Below, one piece after another: positions 1-11,379 of a stretch of 64,000 nucleotides of DNA (its first letter is position 1; every line of letters starts with the position of its first letter). Location of the stretch: NCBI GenBank assembly GCA_020746875.1, contig JAGTJL010000015.1, positions 434,001 through 498,000 of the forward strand, given 5' to 3'. Source of the DNA: Rhexocercosporidium sp. MPI-PUGE-AT-0058. Taxonomy: Eukaryota; Ascomycota; Leotiomycetes; Helotiales. The position numbers and the translations under genes were made by a program. The notes under the pieces are model-generated. The model had not been told where the DNA came from. It saw nothing but the letters and a program-made list of their open reading frames with translations, and searched no databases.

Positions 1-328
1 CAACAAGGGGCTGAATTGCACTCATTGTCTTTGCAGCAGAAGATGATGCTTCGGAGTCATTATCACCGGTCTTCTGTAAGCGGGTTTCGCTGCCTGAGGA
101 TTTTTGTGTGATGGTTTTGGAGACCTCATTTGGCACCGCCAGCGTGACTCGATCCTTAGGGCTGCTCCTCTTGGTTCTGACGGGAGCATCTAGATCATCA
201 TCTTCGTCATCGTCACTGTCGCTGACAAGATCAATGACGTTAGACCGGCTACCAAGACTAGGTGATCTCTCTTGGAGAGACAGAGCGACTGCTCTCTTGA
301 AATCCTCGTCAGACTCAGAGTCCGACAT
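1..328 (-). CDS. N-terminus of a UIM- and SIM-containing protein, possibly tyrosyl-DNA phosphodiesterase (partial)
   Basis: The reading frame starts at an ATG (328 on the minus strand, MSDSESDEDFKRAVALSLQE) and runs open to the window edge, so only about 109 residues are visible. Residues 7-20 fit the ubiquitin-interacting motif (acidic run, then Ala, then Ser four residues on). Residues 31-45 (VIDLVSDSDDDEDDD) fit a SUMO-interacting motif: hydrophobic core followed by acidic residues. The rest is Ser-, Thr- and Lys-rich and disordered. From memory, fungal Tdp1 enzymes, which remove stalled topoisomerase I from DNA ends, often start with this UIM plus SIM arrangement. The catalytic HKD motifs lie outside the window, so the family call is inference; another ubiquitin/SUMO-reading protein is possible. 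Confidence 0.5.
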   Translation of the reverse strand, partial: MSDSESDEDFKRAVALSLQERSPSLGSRSNVIDLVSDSDDDEDDDLDAPVRTKRSSPKDRVTLAVPNEVSKTITQKSSGSETRLQKTGDNDSEASSSAAKTMSAIQPLV

Positions 329-1252
329 GATTTATCGGCGTGCGGTGGTGAGGCTTCTGGTGGAAATGATCCAGGCGTCCCCAACGATCTGTTACAGATT
401 AGTATCCACTTGAGCATGAAGGCGTGCATGACATGTAGTACCAACTGTCTGGTAAAGACTTTTACTGGTTCTACCTAAAAGATGACCCTGGATCGGCGGT
501 CACGTGATACCGCGCGACCAGCAAACGCGACATATGAAGGCCCGAAGAAACCTTGCTTGGAATAGCTGCCTGGGATTGATGGGCAGATTCGGTACGGAGT
601 AGGTTGCAACAGAAAGTCAGCGATCAGACCAGAGAGTTCTTTGTGCCTTGCTTCTTCGAGATACAAGTAAAGTAGCAGCAAGTAGCCTGGCGTGGCTGAC
701 GTTCGTGGTTGGAGGTAGTTGCTGCGAATGTTGTTGGTGTTATTATTGTTGTAAGTGATGAAGACGTACGTAGGAGGGGGGTTCCGAAGCGTGTCAATTA
801 GTTTCACATGTGCCGGTCTACGCTACCCCCATTTTTTGAGTGCCCACATCATATCGTGACACTCAAGATACCCCCCAAAACAGGAACGAGGGCATTTTAT
901 ATGTCAGAACGAACCTCACCCCAGTGGAAGGATCCCCGGGGCAGAGAATGTCGCGTTTGATAATTTACAAGTGCTTCCTTCTTTTGCAGCTAGAAGTGAG
1001 TTTCGAATCAGAGAGGAATGCTCTACTCAGAGGCATCTTCTATCTGCGATTGTTTAGCTAAAGTCCAAAACTCTGTGCGCCGCTCTTACGGGTAAGACAA
1101 GTCAATGACCTCACGACTCGACCGTCTTCAATTTCATATATAATCTCCTTCAAATCACCACCATCCTCTTACTTTCGATTGCAACTCGCTTTACAACAGC
1201 GCATCTCAACCATCTATTCTACTCGTCGTTGCTGAGTGGGTTTTCTCATAAC
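329..1252. other. Divergent intergenic region with a CACGTG site
   Basis: This stretch separates two divergent genes. I see no credible ORF. A TCACGTG-type E-box lies at 500-506. The 100 bases before the downstream start are CT/CA-rich, as in many fungal leaders. Confidence 0.5.
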
Positions 1253-3283
1253 ATGTCAGCTCACAAAAACAGAAAGGATGTTGTCATTATCGGCGCAGGT
1301 GCTGCTGGAATGGTTAGTCGGAATTCCTAATACATCTTCAAAAATTTAAACCCATGATATCAGATTGAGGCTATCGTTCAATTCTACTTACTAAAAAGCC
1401 ATTTAGTCCTGTGCAGCCACGCTTGCTCAACATCCCAATGAATTCAAAGTCACGATCATAGAACGTAATTATGTCACAGGAGGTCAAGCAACTTCCATCT
1501 CCATAGACAAAGAGAAGTACGGCACCGACTGGATGAACAATGGTGTACAGGGCGGTTCTCCAGTAAGTCAACAAGTCACCGAGAATTTGATATGATGTTG
1601 ACTCCACTTAGATCTTCAAACACACCTTCAACTTCTTTAAAAAGTACGGGCATGAACCCCAAGAGGTCAAGTTACAGGTAGCTTTTGGCAAAGGGCCCGA
1701 CGGATTCTGGACGAATTGCTTCCCAAGCAACCTCATCAACCAGTTCTCCGGCGACATCAAGAAATTCGGCAAAGTTCTCAAGCTCATCAAATGGACCATG
1801 CCACTGTTAGGTCTTGTCCCAATTCACATTATGCTCCGCATATTTTTCTTCAACAAGGATTTTGGGGACAAGATGGTGTATCCTCTCATTGCTCTCTTCC
1901 TAGGCACCGGCAACCAGACTGCAAATGTTTCATGTGCTATCCTAGAGAGACTTTTTGATGATCCAAACATGAAGTTGTGGGACTATGACCCAGAGACACT
2001 GCTGCCCAATTTGCCTACCATGGTGACTTTCCCAAACCTTCACAACTTCTATGAAGATGTAAGTTCCACCAGTCATTTTGCTTTCAGTGCGGCTACTGTG
2101 TTACAGAGGTTAACGTGTAGAAAGTGGAGGAAAGATCTAGAGTCCAAAGGCGTCGACATTCGACTAAAGACAGAAGTAGCCGAGATCACACAACGCAACA
2201 ACAAAGGCGTCCTCCTCCAAACACGCCATAATCTCGATGGCAAAAGTAGCAGTGGTCCAGCTCCAACAATCCAAACCGAGATATTCGACGAGCTCGTAAT
2301 GTGCGTACTCGCCGATGACGCACTCAAGCTCTTAGGGAAGACCGCATCACGAAAAGAGAAATTCGTTCTTGGGGGAGCAAGCTTCTACGACGACATAACT
2401 ATCACTCACTCCGACAGTACTTACTTCAAGAAGCACTACGAGACCCAGTTCGACCCGAAGCTCTGCGCTGAGCCGAAGTCTAAAACGCAGAAAAATCAGA
2501 TTGCCTTCGCTAAAGGCGAGCAGAGCGGTCCGGATGGCGAAGAGAAAGGGTTCAGACCTATGTACTACACCAAATCATACAAACAAGACCCGAAGAAGAT
2601 CGAGATGTCATTTGACTGTTCGAACTACCAGCACCAGTTCAGGGGATTTTCTGACAGCGAGAGTTCGGGTGAGAAGGCACATGTGTACCAGAGTATCTTC
2701 CTCGATAAGAGGAATGATGAGCTGTGGACTATTGGCGAGATTGATGAGACGAAGATTATTGAGAGGAAGTGGTGGCATCAGCTGGGGCATAGATGGCAGC
2801 ATTACTTACGCGTTGTGCCTGGTGAGTGATTCATGGATTGTTTGTATTTGCTCAACAGAAGCTGATTGTCTGAAGGAATGATGTTCATCAACGGCAAGCA
2901 CAACACCTTGTTCGCTGGATCCTGGACTTTGGTGGTAAGTAACCTCCAACTAGAATCCCCTCACTATAGCTAACACTTTACAGAACATGCACGAACTGGC
3001 TTGCGTGAGGTAAGAGAAAATATAATTTTGTCCACCCCGCCAACCTACTCCTCATCGATAATAATAATGCTGACAAGAGACACAGCGGCATCGCAGCAGC
3101 CTACCGCTGTAAGTTCCGATTCTATTCCTTTCCCTCCAACAAGCACACTAACACCCACTCACAGTAGGAGCCAAATATACCAAATTCGACGACTTCGCCG
3201 AGGATTTCTTCAGCAAGTATCTCCTCTTGTCCCACGGTATGCGATTCGGGAAAGAGGAGAAGAGACGGAAGAAGCAGCACTAG
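1253..3283 (+). CDS. FAD-dependent oxidoreductase of the flavin-containing amine oxidase type
   Basis: Eight exons: 1253-1312, 1407-1562, 1612-2058, 2125-2821, 2876-2934, 2984-3009, 3086-3108 and 3165-3283. They sum to 1587 nt, giving 528 residues. Residues 9-20 (DVVIIGAGAAGM) are the dinucleotide-binding Rossmann fold that holds FAD. The following ERNYVTGGQATS segment matches the second strand and glycine loop of this class. The middle is hydrophobic (around PLLGLVPIHIMLRIFFF), suggesting membrane association. The substrate cannot be told. Intron 3 is in frame and can be read through; splicing to 2125 joins NFYED to WRKDLESKGVD, which I prefer, although its acceptor is AAG. The C-terminus is very basic (KEEKRRKKQH). 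The gene converges on MTO1. Confidence 0.8.
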
Positions 3284-3776
3284 ACTGTGGTCTGCGTCTG
3301 CTTTGCTTGTTTTGAGTGGGGGGAGTAAAGAGGTGTGGAGTTCTACCTACTTTGTAGTCGGATTGTATCATGACTGGATTCTGCTTTTGCAGGAAGGGGA
3401 GAGGGAGAGATGGCTTTTCAGTTGTCTTCGAATTTGCTAAAGATGGCTGGAAGACGTTGTTTCAATAGCTACTGGTAGTAATGATAATTTTACTTGAGAA
3501 TAGCTTGAACAGGAATGAAACGTAAAAACAGGGAGGAAGTGCCATGTTGAATGTCATTGCTACAAAATTTCCTTTCCAACAAGAAGAAGGGGGGCTACTT
3601 AAAGAAGATTGGTCAGATCAGATGGGGTATCGACAGAAGAGACTTTCTTCTACATTTTGACGTTTCTCATTATAGAATACATAGATGTACAGCACTCTAC
3701 CAAAAGAATATCCTAACCTAAACCCCAACACCACAGTACACAAACAAACCCCATTTGCTACATTATGTTGCTACAT
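3284..3776. other. Convergent 3' intergenic region
   Basis: Shared downstream region of two tail-to-tail genes; no ORF or repeat worth naming. Confidence 0.5.
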
Positions 3777-5921
3777 TCAGCTTCCACCACCAACCATATA
3801 CTCCTTCTTCCTAGCAGCAATCTCCTCAAAAGCAATCGCCTTCGCAGCACTCCTCTGCCTTCCCTGCACAAAAGCCAGCAGTCTCAACGTCCCCGCAGGA
3901 GTCATCCCCTCAATCCGTCTCGCCTGACCAACCGACTCCGGCCTCGTGACATTCAGCAACGACTTCTCATGCATTGACAGCCCAAAGATATTATCATAAT
4001 CCAGATCAAGCGGCAATTTAAGATTCTCGTCTTTTTGGAAGACGCGCATAGCTGCTGTCTGCTGCTCCACGTAGGGTGCGTACACGGACTCGATACCGAC
4101 TCGTGTCTGGATCCGTGGGTGGTATTGCGTGATTTCTGGGACGAGGGATGCCATGTCTGCGACTGTGACGCCTGCTAGACGGAGGACCTCGAAGGCTGTT
4201 CGTCTGGTTGAGTCGTTGCCGACTTTGAAGCCATCTTTGATCCAGACAGGCGCACTGGAGCTCTTGGCTATGAGAGCTGCTTTCAGTCCTTCGATTTGAG
4301 AGAGTTCATCTGAGAAGCTGGTCCACCGCTTTTCGCTTACTATTCCTGCTTCGCGGCCCTTTGCGGTGAGTCGCATGTCGGCGTTGTCGGCGCGGGCACT
4401 CATGCGGTATTCGCTGCGGGATGTGAACATGCGGTATGGTTCTGAGACGCCTTTGGTGATGAGATCGTCTATCATGATACCAATGTACCCATCACTTCTC
4501 GAGAGGATCATTGGGGGCTTCAATTGAGAGGATAGACCCGCGTTGACACCAGCTATGATGCCTTGTGCGGCAGCTTCTTCATAACCTGTCGTACCGTTTA
4601 TCTGTCCTGCTAGGTACAATCCACGGATCTTCTTGGTCTCTAGGGTGGATTTGAGACTTCGAGGGTCGACGTAGTCATATTCTACTCCATATCCTGGTTG
4701 CAGCATGGTGACATTTTCTAGACCCTTGATTGTTTTGAGTAGTTGCTCTTGAGCTTCTGCTGGAATGGTCATGGAGATTCCATTGGGGTAGATGACATCA
4801 CTGTCGAATCCTTCTGGTTCTAGCCAGATGATATGTCTCTCCTTATCCGAGAAGCGGATGACTTTGGATTCTAGTGAGGGGCAATACCTCGGGCCCTTGA
4901 CTGTCTCTCTAATATGGATTGAGTTTTCGAGGTTGGCTCTGACTACATCGTGAGAAACCTCGTTCGTATACGTTGCATAGCAGAGTAGTTGCTCCTCAAC
5001 CGAGACAGAGTCGTTCAGGAAACTGAAGGGCATTGGTGGATCATCGCCAGCTTGGGCATCAAGAACGTTGAAATTGATCGACTTCTTAGCCAGTCGAGGT
5101 GGCGTACCGGTCTTCAACCTTCCCAACTCGAACCCTGCATCTTTTAGTGATTTGCTCAACCCAAACGTAGCAGCTTCGCCCATTCTTCCAGCAGGATGGC
5201 ATTCCAACCCAATATGTATCTCGCCACCCAGGAAAGTTCCAGTGGTAATGACTACATGGTTGGTCTGTATAATCTCTCCTGACTCCAGCCGCACACCAGT
5301 GATCTTCCCACTGGGGTTTTGTCCTTCCTCATGGATGACAATAATATCCGCCACGCTTCCCGGCACAATCGACAGATTCGGATACGTCTCCAGCTCCTCT
5401 CTCATATGCTTCTGGTAAAGTTCTCGGTCGATCTGGGCACGAGGTCCCTGTAAAGTATAAGCACTTAGAACCCACAGCAATTCTACGTACATACCCACAC
5501 AGCCGGCCCCTTCTTCCTATTCAGCACCTTGAACTGCACCCCAGCTTTATCTATGATCCTGCCCGCAACACCATCCAAAGCGTCTACCTCCCTCAACATC
5601 GTCCCCTTTCCAATCCCTCCAAAACTTGGGTTGCAAGAGCATACCCCGATATTTTCGAGCTTTGGGGTGACGAGCGCGGTTCTGGCTCCGGATCGGGCTG
5701 CACCGGCGCATGCTTCGGATCCAGCATGGCCCCCTCCTATAACGACAACATCATAGGGCCTGAATACGATCGGATTAGCTGTGGGCTGAGATGGGCATGT
5801 AGGCAATCTACCTATGGTCTTGCGCAACAGCGGCAAAACGTCGCTTTTGCTGCTGTATAGGTCTAGGTCGCAGAAAACGACCTAAAGACATAGGCCAGAT
5901 ACATACCATCCGTCGATTCAT
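3777..5921 (-). CDS. MTO1: Mitochondrial tRNA 5-carboxymethylaminomethyluridine synthase subunit MTO1 (GidA/MnmG family)
   Basis: Exons on the minus strand are 5812-5921, 5495-5759 and 3777-5447, giving 681 residues. With Mss1/GTPBP3 the enzyme makes the wobble-uridine modification of mitochondrial tRNAs, using FAD and a folate one-carbon unit. The FAD site [17 protein letters not shown] follows a short N-terminus. [20 protein letters not shown] and [16 protein letters not shown] are family signatures. Exon 1 (basic, no acidic residues until its end, [20 protein letters not shown]) looks like a mitochondrial targeting peptide. It is joined by a 52-nt intron that would be missed if translation were taken from a non-ATG codon at 5836. 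An in-frame ATG at 5891 is an alternative start; 5921 has the better context (A at -3). Confidence 0.95.
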
Positions 5922-6637
5922 AATGGCATATTGGGACTAAGTCGTGAGGAGTATCGAATTAGTAATGGACCAAAATGGTGGTTGTCAAAATACTTTTTTG
6001 CCGCGAGCGCGCCTATCGGACGATCGAGCACTAATGCACAGGGGCTCGGTTCAGGGATGTTGACGACATTTCAAAAGCGAGAGTGATTGTTGATGTAAAG
6101 CTTGGGAAGCGATGTTACCTGTCTATTACCACCGCAGCTAGATTACAACCGACTGGATTATACTGTTCACTTGACTCATGTACACCGATAATGGTTGAAT
6201 GAGATAATCAATTCCATAAGGGTGATAATCTCATGCAATTTAGTGCATCTACTCGCTCGCTATTGCTCGCCCAGTCAAGAAAACAAGCTGATTGACGAGT
6301 CAACCATCAATGAACCCTTGATAGCACACGCGCTCTCTTTTCCATCCACTAAACTCATCGTCCGCTACGCCCCCGTCCACTGACAAAAGAAGTATAGATT
6401 TGCAGAACGTGCAGTAGTGTCCGAAGACAAACAAAAGAAAGCCCAATCCACCCAAGCCCAGCCCTGACTGACATCACACATCTTCTACAGAGGGCAAAGA
6501 AGCAGCATCCAACGTTACATATTACCCATCCGCATATCGGTCGTATCAAACGAGTAAAATTCGAAACTCTGCCGACCTAGCAGCCCAGGGGCCAACGCCT
6601 TCTCCCTCAGTAAGTCATGCCATTATACAAGCCATGA
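5922..6637. other. Intergenic region between MTO1 and the PNRC-like gene
   Basis: Contains the MTO1 promoter side and the 3' side of the next gene. Only short ORFs with no resemblance to known proteins are seen. Confidence 0.4.
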
Positions 6638-8185
6638 TCACATAATCCCATTATGTCTGCCGTTCATTTGTGGGGTCCGGCCGCCAACGTAATTTGGAGT
6701 CGTTCCTGGAGCTGTTGTCCCCTGTCCAATGACCGGATCAGAAGTTCCCGCTGGGTCCAGCTTCAAGATTCTGCGAAGGCTGTCCTCCATGCCCTGGATT
6801 GTGGAGTCTGAGTTTCCACCATTGGATGCAAAAGTAGGAGCTTCAGCAGGTGTACGGGAAGCAAATTGAGTGGCAAAGTTATTTCCATTAGAATAAGCAT
6901 TTGGTGGCAGCCGAGAAGGAGTAGATGAGTTTGCATAGACATGATTGCGATCAGGTGTTCTTGTTGGTGTCTTCGTTGGTGTAACCTCTTGGCGCAAACC
7001 TGATGATCGTCCTCCTGTTTGGGGACCATTCATCATCCTCGAGTTAGGACCTGAAGAGTAGCCGTTGTTCTGTGGTCTGTTGGGGACTCTAGCACCCCTT
7101 GGATCACTTGGTGCTGTAAATGGCGCTTGATAGGACTCGGAAGAAGAATATACTGGCGCAGAGTTTGAAGCAGGTGGTGGTTGGCCCGAGAACAGATATG
7201 CTTTAAGTGCCTCGGATCGGTCCAGAGATGATTGTATGTGGTGTGGTGATTGGTCTGAAGAGCCGTCAACCTGGCTCCCAGACCGTGCAGCATTGATTCT
7301 CTCCGAATATGGTGTAGAAAATGCAGGGCCGAAAGGCGATCCTGGAGCTCGGTCTCCATCCAATTCCATAGCAAACATGCCACTGGAAGAGATTCTGTTA
7401 GAATCTCCTTGGCGAGTACGGTTCTGAGTAGAGCGAGCAGGTGGAGTTTGGCTACTGCGGGGTGATCCTAAAGGAGGCGGAAATGGTCCATTAGCTACCG
7501 CTAATGCCTGGGTGGAGCTGGCACTGCGAGCTCTTTCCTCTCTATCCGCCTTGAAAAAAAGATCCAAAGGCGATTCTTCTCTTTGCAATTGGGCCGCCGA
7601 CGGTGTGGTTCGTGTGGGTGTTGAGTCTGTGGCTGGTAGAGCTGCTCCTTTCAGCGATTTCAACCCTTTGACACCGGGTGAGTCGGGAACAGATTTCGAG
7701 TAGAAGCTAGGTATTGGAAGAGCCGATGGAGCTGGTGAAGCATGGAAAGTCGAGCCCGCATATGCTGCGGTAGAGGGAGTATTAATGGGCCTTGACGATG
7801 AGTACATGCCGGCGGACTGGGCACCCGTCAGAGGCGGGGTGTTTCGATCGTTCCTCGCACCTGCGGGAGATGTCATCACATTCTTTGGGCGATTTTTGTT
7901 CCGCGACCTTTGTTTTGATCCAGCTTCTGGCGCAGTTGAGCTTGATGTGTGTTGCGAGGCGGGTTGGTTATCCTTGCGCGGGGTACGCGGGGGTGTTGTT
8001 GGCTGCTGGAAAGAAGGATTCGATCTCATGTCGGTTTGCGAGTTTTGAGCATGTGCCTGCGAGTTGAGATGATGGGGGTTCTGAGGATTCTGCGGATTGA
8101 GAGGACTCTGTGACGAGGCTGTCGCAGGCGGCATCGCTGCACTTCGAGTATGACGGTGACGTCTCGGAGGGACGTCTGTAGACAT
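6638..8185 (-). CDS. PNRC/Edc1-like mRNA decapping cofactor, disordered Ser/Pro/Thr-rich protein
   Basis: One exon, 515 residues, starting at an ATG and ending TGA. The protein is almost wholly low complexity (Ser, Pro, Thr, Asn, Gln). An ordered-looking patch lies at about residues 92-170: a basic RSRNKNRPKNV block, then NTPPLTGAQ, then FHASPAPSALPIPSFYSK near residue 147. The LPIPSF core resembles the short proline-rich motif by which PNRC2 and yeast Edc1/Edc2 bind Dcp1 and stimulate Dcp2 decapping in P-bodies. This assignment rests on recognition of that motif, not on overall similarity. It is divergent from RBX1 with about 690 bp between starts. The long tail has many SP/TP sites, which hints at phosphorylation. 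Confidence 0.6.
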   Translation of the reverse strand: MSTDVPPRRHRHTRSAAMPPATASSQSPLNPQNPQNPHHLNSQAHAQNSQTDMRSNPSFQQPTTPPRTPRKDNQPASQHTSSSTAPEAGSKQRSRNKNRPKNVMTSPAGARNDRNTPPLTGAQSAGMYSSSRPINTPSTAAYAGSTFHASPAPSALPIPSFYSKSVPDSPGVKGLKSLKGAALPATDSTPTRTTPSAAQLQREESPLDLFFKADREERARSASSTQALAVANGPFPPPLGSPRSSQTPPARSTQNRTRQGDSNRISSSGMFAMELDGDRAPGSPFGPAFSTPYSERINAARSGSQVDGSSDQSPHHIQSSLDRSEALKAYLFSGQPPPASNSAPVYSSSESYQAPFTAPSDPRGARVPNRPQNNGYSSGPNSRMMNGPQTGGRSSGLRQEVTPTKTPTRTPDRNHVYANSSTPSRLPPNAYSNGNNFATQFASRTPAEAPTFASNGGNSDSTIQGMEDSLRRILKLDPAGTSDPVIGQGTTAPGTTPNYVGGRTPQMNGRHNGIM

Positions 8186-8874
8186 GTCTTCGTTGGCCTA
8201 TAAATAAACGGCCGTAGAAGGAGCGCAAGTGAGGAAACAATAAAGCAATATTCGAGCTCGCTGAGCGACGGATCTGCGTGTGGTTATCGAGACGATGTGG
8301 GAGTGAAAGTGTGTTGATGAGGAGGGCGGTCTTAGGGGGGTGGTGGCCAAGTGCTCGAGGATGGCTGTGTTGTGGTGCAGTATCTGCGGCGGCTTTGGGT
8401 TTGTTTTGTGAGATAGATAGTGGGAAGTATTCTATTCATTGTTCAGTGTCGTATCTTCGAGGTGATACTTTGTGGAGGAGATGGTGGAAGGCCGTCAAGA
8501 GAGTCACTCGATTCCTTGAACAAAGCGAGCCTTCTGGTTCTGCACCCTTGGGCCTTCCCGCTTTCCGGACACACACTCACTTCCACCAAAGCTCTCTGCC
8601 TGCAGCTTCACCTTCTTGACTCCATTCTGGTAGCCTCGCCTCTCTTCGACTACAAAGCAAACTCCGAGGCAGTCTATTCTACACCCGACTTGACCTTTGA
8701 AAACATCCACGACATCCTACACTTGCAGCATTTCACTTGGTCCAGTTTATCTGATCTCCCAAATTGACATAGCCAACTCGCCCGCCTCCAAGTACAACCA
8801 AGCTACCCCCCCTCCCCCCACATCCTTCCTGCTACAACCAAAATCTTCCTCGACAAACAAGCAAGAACACCAAC
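8186..8874. other. Divergent promoter region between PNRC-like gene and RBX1
   Basis: CT/CA-rich leader immediately before the RBX1 start. ORFs in this region are short and unsupported. Confidence 0.4.
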
Positions 8875-9397
<523 letters not shown>

Positions 9398-9714
9398 GCC
9401 TCTGCAAAGGATTGGGATGGTTGGCGGGATCAATGATTACATGATGATGAATATCGGAGACGCATGGGCATCGAGAGGCAAAGGGAAAGGACTGAAGATA
9501 CCACCCGCAGTATGGCTTTCGATGCAAAAGGGGCGCATGGAGGATTCATCTCCAATACTGGCGTTCATACGGAATAGGTCCCATAACTCAGGACAAGAGC
9601 TCTGATGCATGGCAAATATCAACGTGCATTTTGTGGTGGTCCTTCCCAGACTTAACGCCAGTGTCTTTCCTTCATGCTTGATTCATTTTCAATCCTGTGG
9701 TGTAACCTCCTTGA
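9398..9714. other. Short convergent intergenic region
   Basis: Tail-to-tail spacer between RBX1 and SPC1; nothing recognisable. Confidence 0.5.
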
Positions 9715-10181
9715 TCAACCTACAACATGCCCATCAACAACAATGCCCTGCGACTTTGGCTCCTTTCCACCCACTGGCAACCATTTGACGGGATGGCGGT
9801 TGAAGAAAGGCCAGGGTGGTACAACGAGTAAGAAGGTAGCTGCGGTGCCCCCCAAGCCGATGAGGAGCGCGCGTTTGATGTCTTGTTGGAAGTAGCCGGT
9901 GATGAAAGCGATTGCCTAAATCCAGTCAGTCGTCAATTGAAAGCTTCAGTCGCATTCATCATACTCCAAAGATAGCCTTTTAAGAACAATATTAGTCACC
10001 AGGTTCAATAAATGGTTGAGAGAGGCTTACAAGTAATGCTGTCGCCAGATACTCTGCCAGACGTTGTCCCTCAAACTACCATTCCATTAGCCTTGAGGAA
10101 AAAAGGTCGGGGTGCCGAATCAATTACGTCAATTTGACCTTCCGCAAGCTCTCGTACTTGGTCCAGTATTTGATCCGCCAT
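9715..10181 (-). CDS. SPC1: Signal peptidase complex subunit 1 (SPC12 family)
   Basis: Minus-strand exons 10128-10181, 10031-10075, 9965-9976 and 9715-9915 give 103 residues. Spc1 is a small ER membrane subunit of the signal peptidase complex that shapes which segments are cleaved. The start MADQILDQVRELAEGQID, followed by FEGQRLAEYLATALL, is the cytosolic lead-in. The hairpin of two membrane helices (AIAFITGYFQQD, then ALLIGLGGTAATFLLVVPPWP) is typical, as is the terminal PVKWLPV. The third exon is only 12 nt (codes AIFG). Without it the first helix lacks four residues; with it the frame and the helix are whole. Intron sizes are 52, 54 and 49 nt. Confidence 0.93.
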
Positions 10182-10284
10182 GATTTGTTGGAGGTTGAAA
10201 TGTTTGATCTGACTGAAGGGGGATGTCCTGTTGTTATGCCCAGGTGTCCAGACCAAACAGGCGAGGCTGAAGAATGCGAACGTA

Positions 10285-10290
10285 CACGTG
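10285..10290. promoter_or_regulatory. CACGTG E-box upstream of SPC1
   Basis: Palindromic CACGTG about 105 bp upstream of the SPC1 start codon. This is the core of Cbf1-type bHLH sites; binding is inferred only. Confidence 0.35.
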
Positions 10291-11379
10291 ATATGCAAGG
10301 GTTTTGAGGGATTTTGCAAACAACTCAAAAGTGAATAAACAGTCTCATAGATGCATGGACCAAGAATCGAATGAAAAGCAGAGGCACTTTGTGGCATGTA
10401 AAGATATTGATCATAGTTCAGTCTCACAATTCTCTCTGATACAATACTGTGGCGGTCCGATGCTTGTAGCCTCATCAAATGCCGTGAGCCTTAGTGGCAG
10501 TGTCTTGGTGGGGCTAGCTGAGCGACTAGCCTGGTGCTAGCAGACCAAAATTTGGCTCGACTTCGAGTTACCTCCTTCGTCTCCCTTTTACCACCACAAC
10601 TTCGAAGGATTGAGATTTCTCAAACCATCTCCTAACATCTACACACCGACATCTAGAAACACTGATTCACGAATCATACACGCGCAGAGCAGAGTCATCT
10701 TCTCTGAGATCAGCGGCTCCGGCCTTTGTAGAATCAATCATCTTGGCACGTCATCGCCCCAACGAACCCTACCAACTTTTCAAGAACTCAGCTTCGAATT
10801 CTTGCATCTTTGTTGCTCACCTCGAAGATCTGCCACAGACGCAGATAGACGCAGACAACAAATCTCTTGCTTTGAGGCTATCTGCAACCTCAAACCTAAT
10901 CGCACCACTTCCACTGTCTACAAGAGCAGCAGATACACCAGCGCTCTTCTCCGAACTCTCTAAACAACCTCCTCCCATTACCAAGTAATCCTTCAAGTTG
11001 GCGGGATTCAATCACTACTCGGTTTGCTTCATTCGTCCGCTTCTTGGGCCAAAGACCTGGGCCTACAGCGGATATAAACCTCCATAATTGGTCTACCACC
11101 GCAACACCACGACAAATTGACCAATAACAACGCGTCATACTTTGGGGTAGAAGCTGGACGGATACTCAACTCGAAAGAAGGCTGTACAGGGGCATCCTGT
11201 GCAAAGAAGGCTATCAAATTGACGCCAACACGCGGTGGGCGCTCGTTGCCTGCCTTCATAGACCTGGAAGGCTAGGGGAGATACGCCTTCACAGTACATT
11301 CAGCAGGGAAGATTTGGACGGCATAAGCCAAGTTCAGAGAACATCACTGAACATCAATTAGAAGATCAGAATTAGCAAG
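10291..11379. other. Upstream region and probable long leader of the CorA gene
   Basis: About 1.1 kb with CA/TC-rich leader-like sequence from about 10570. Several ATGs precede the main start, including those at 11332-11379 scale, so short upstream ORFs could affect translation. No protein-coding gene is supported. Confidence 0.35.

Noticed and set aside
2059..2124. Reading through intron 3 of the FAD oxidoreductase, which is in frame
   Set aside because: Splicing gives a better-looking NFYEDWRKDLE joint and the segment has a donor and a TTAAC branch-like site.
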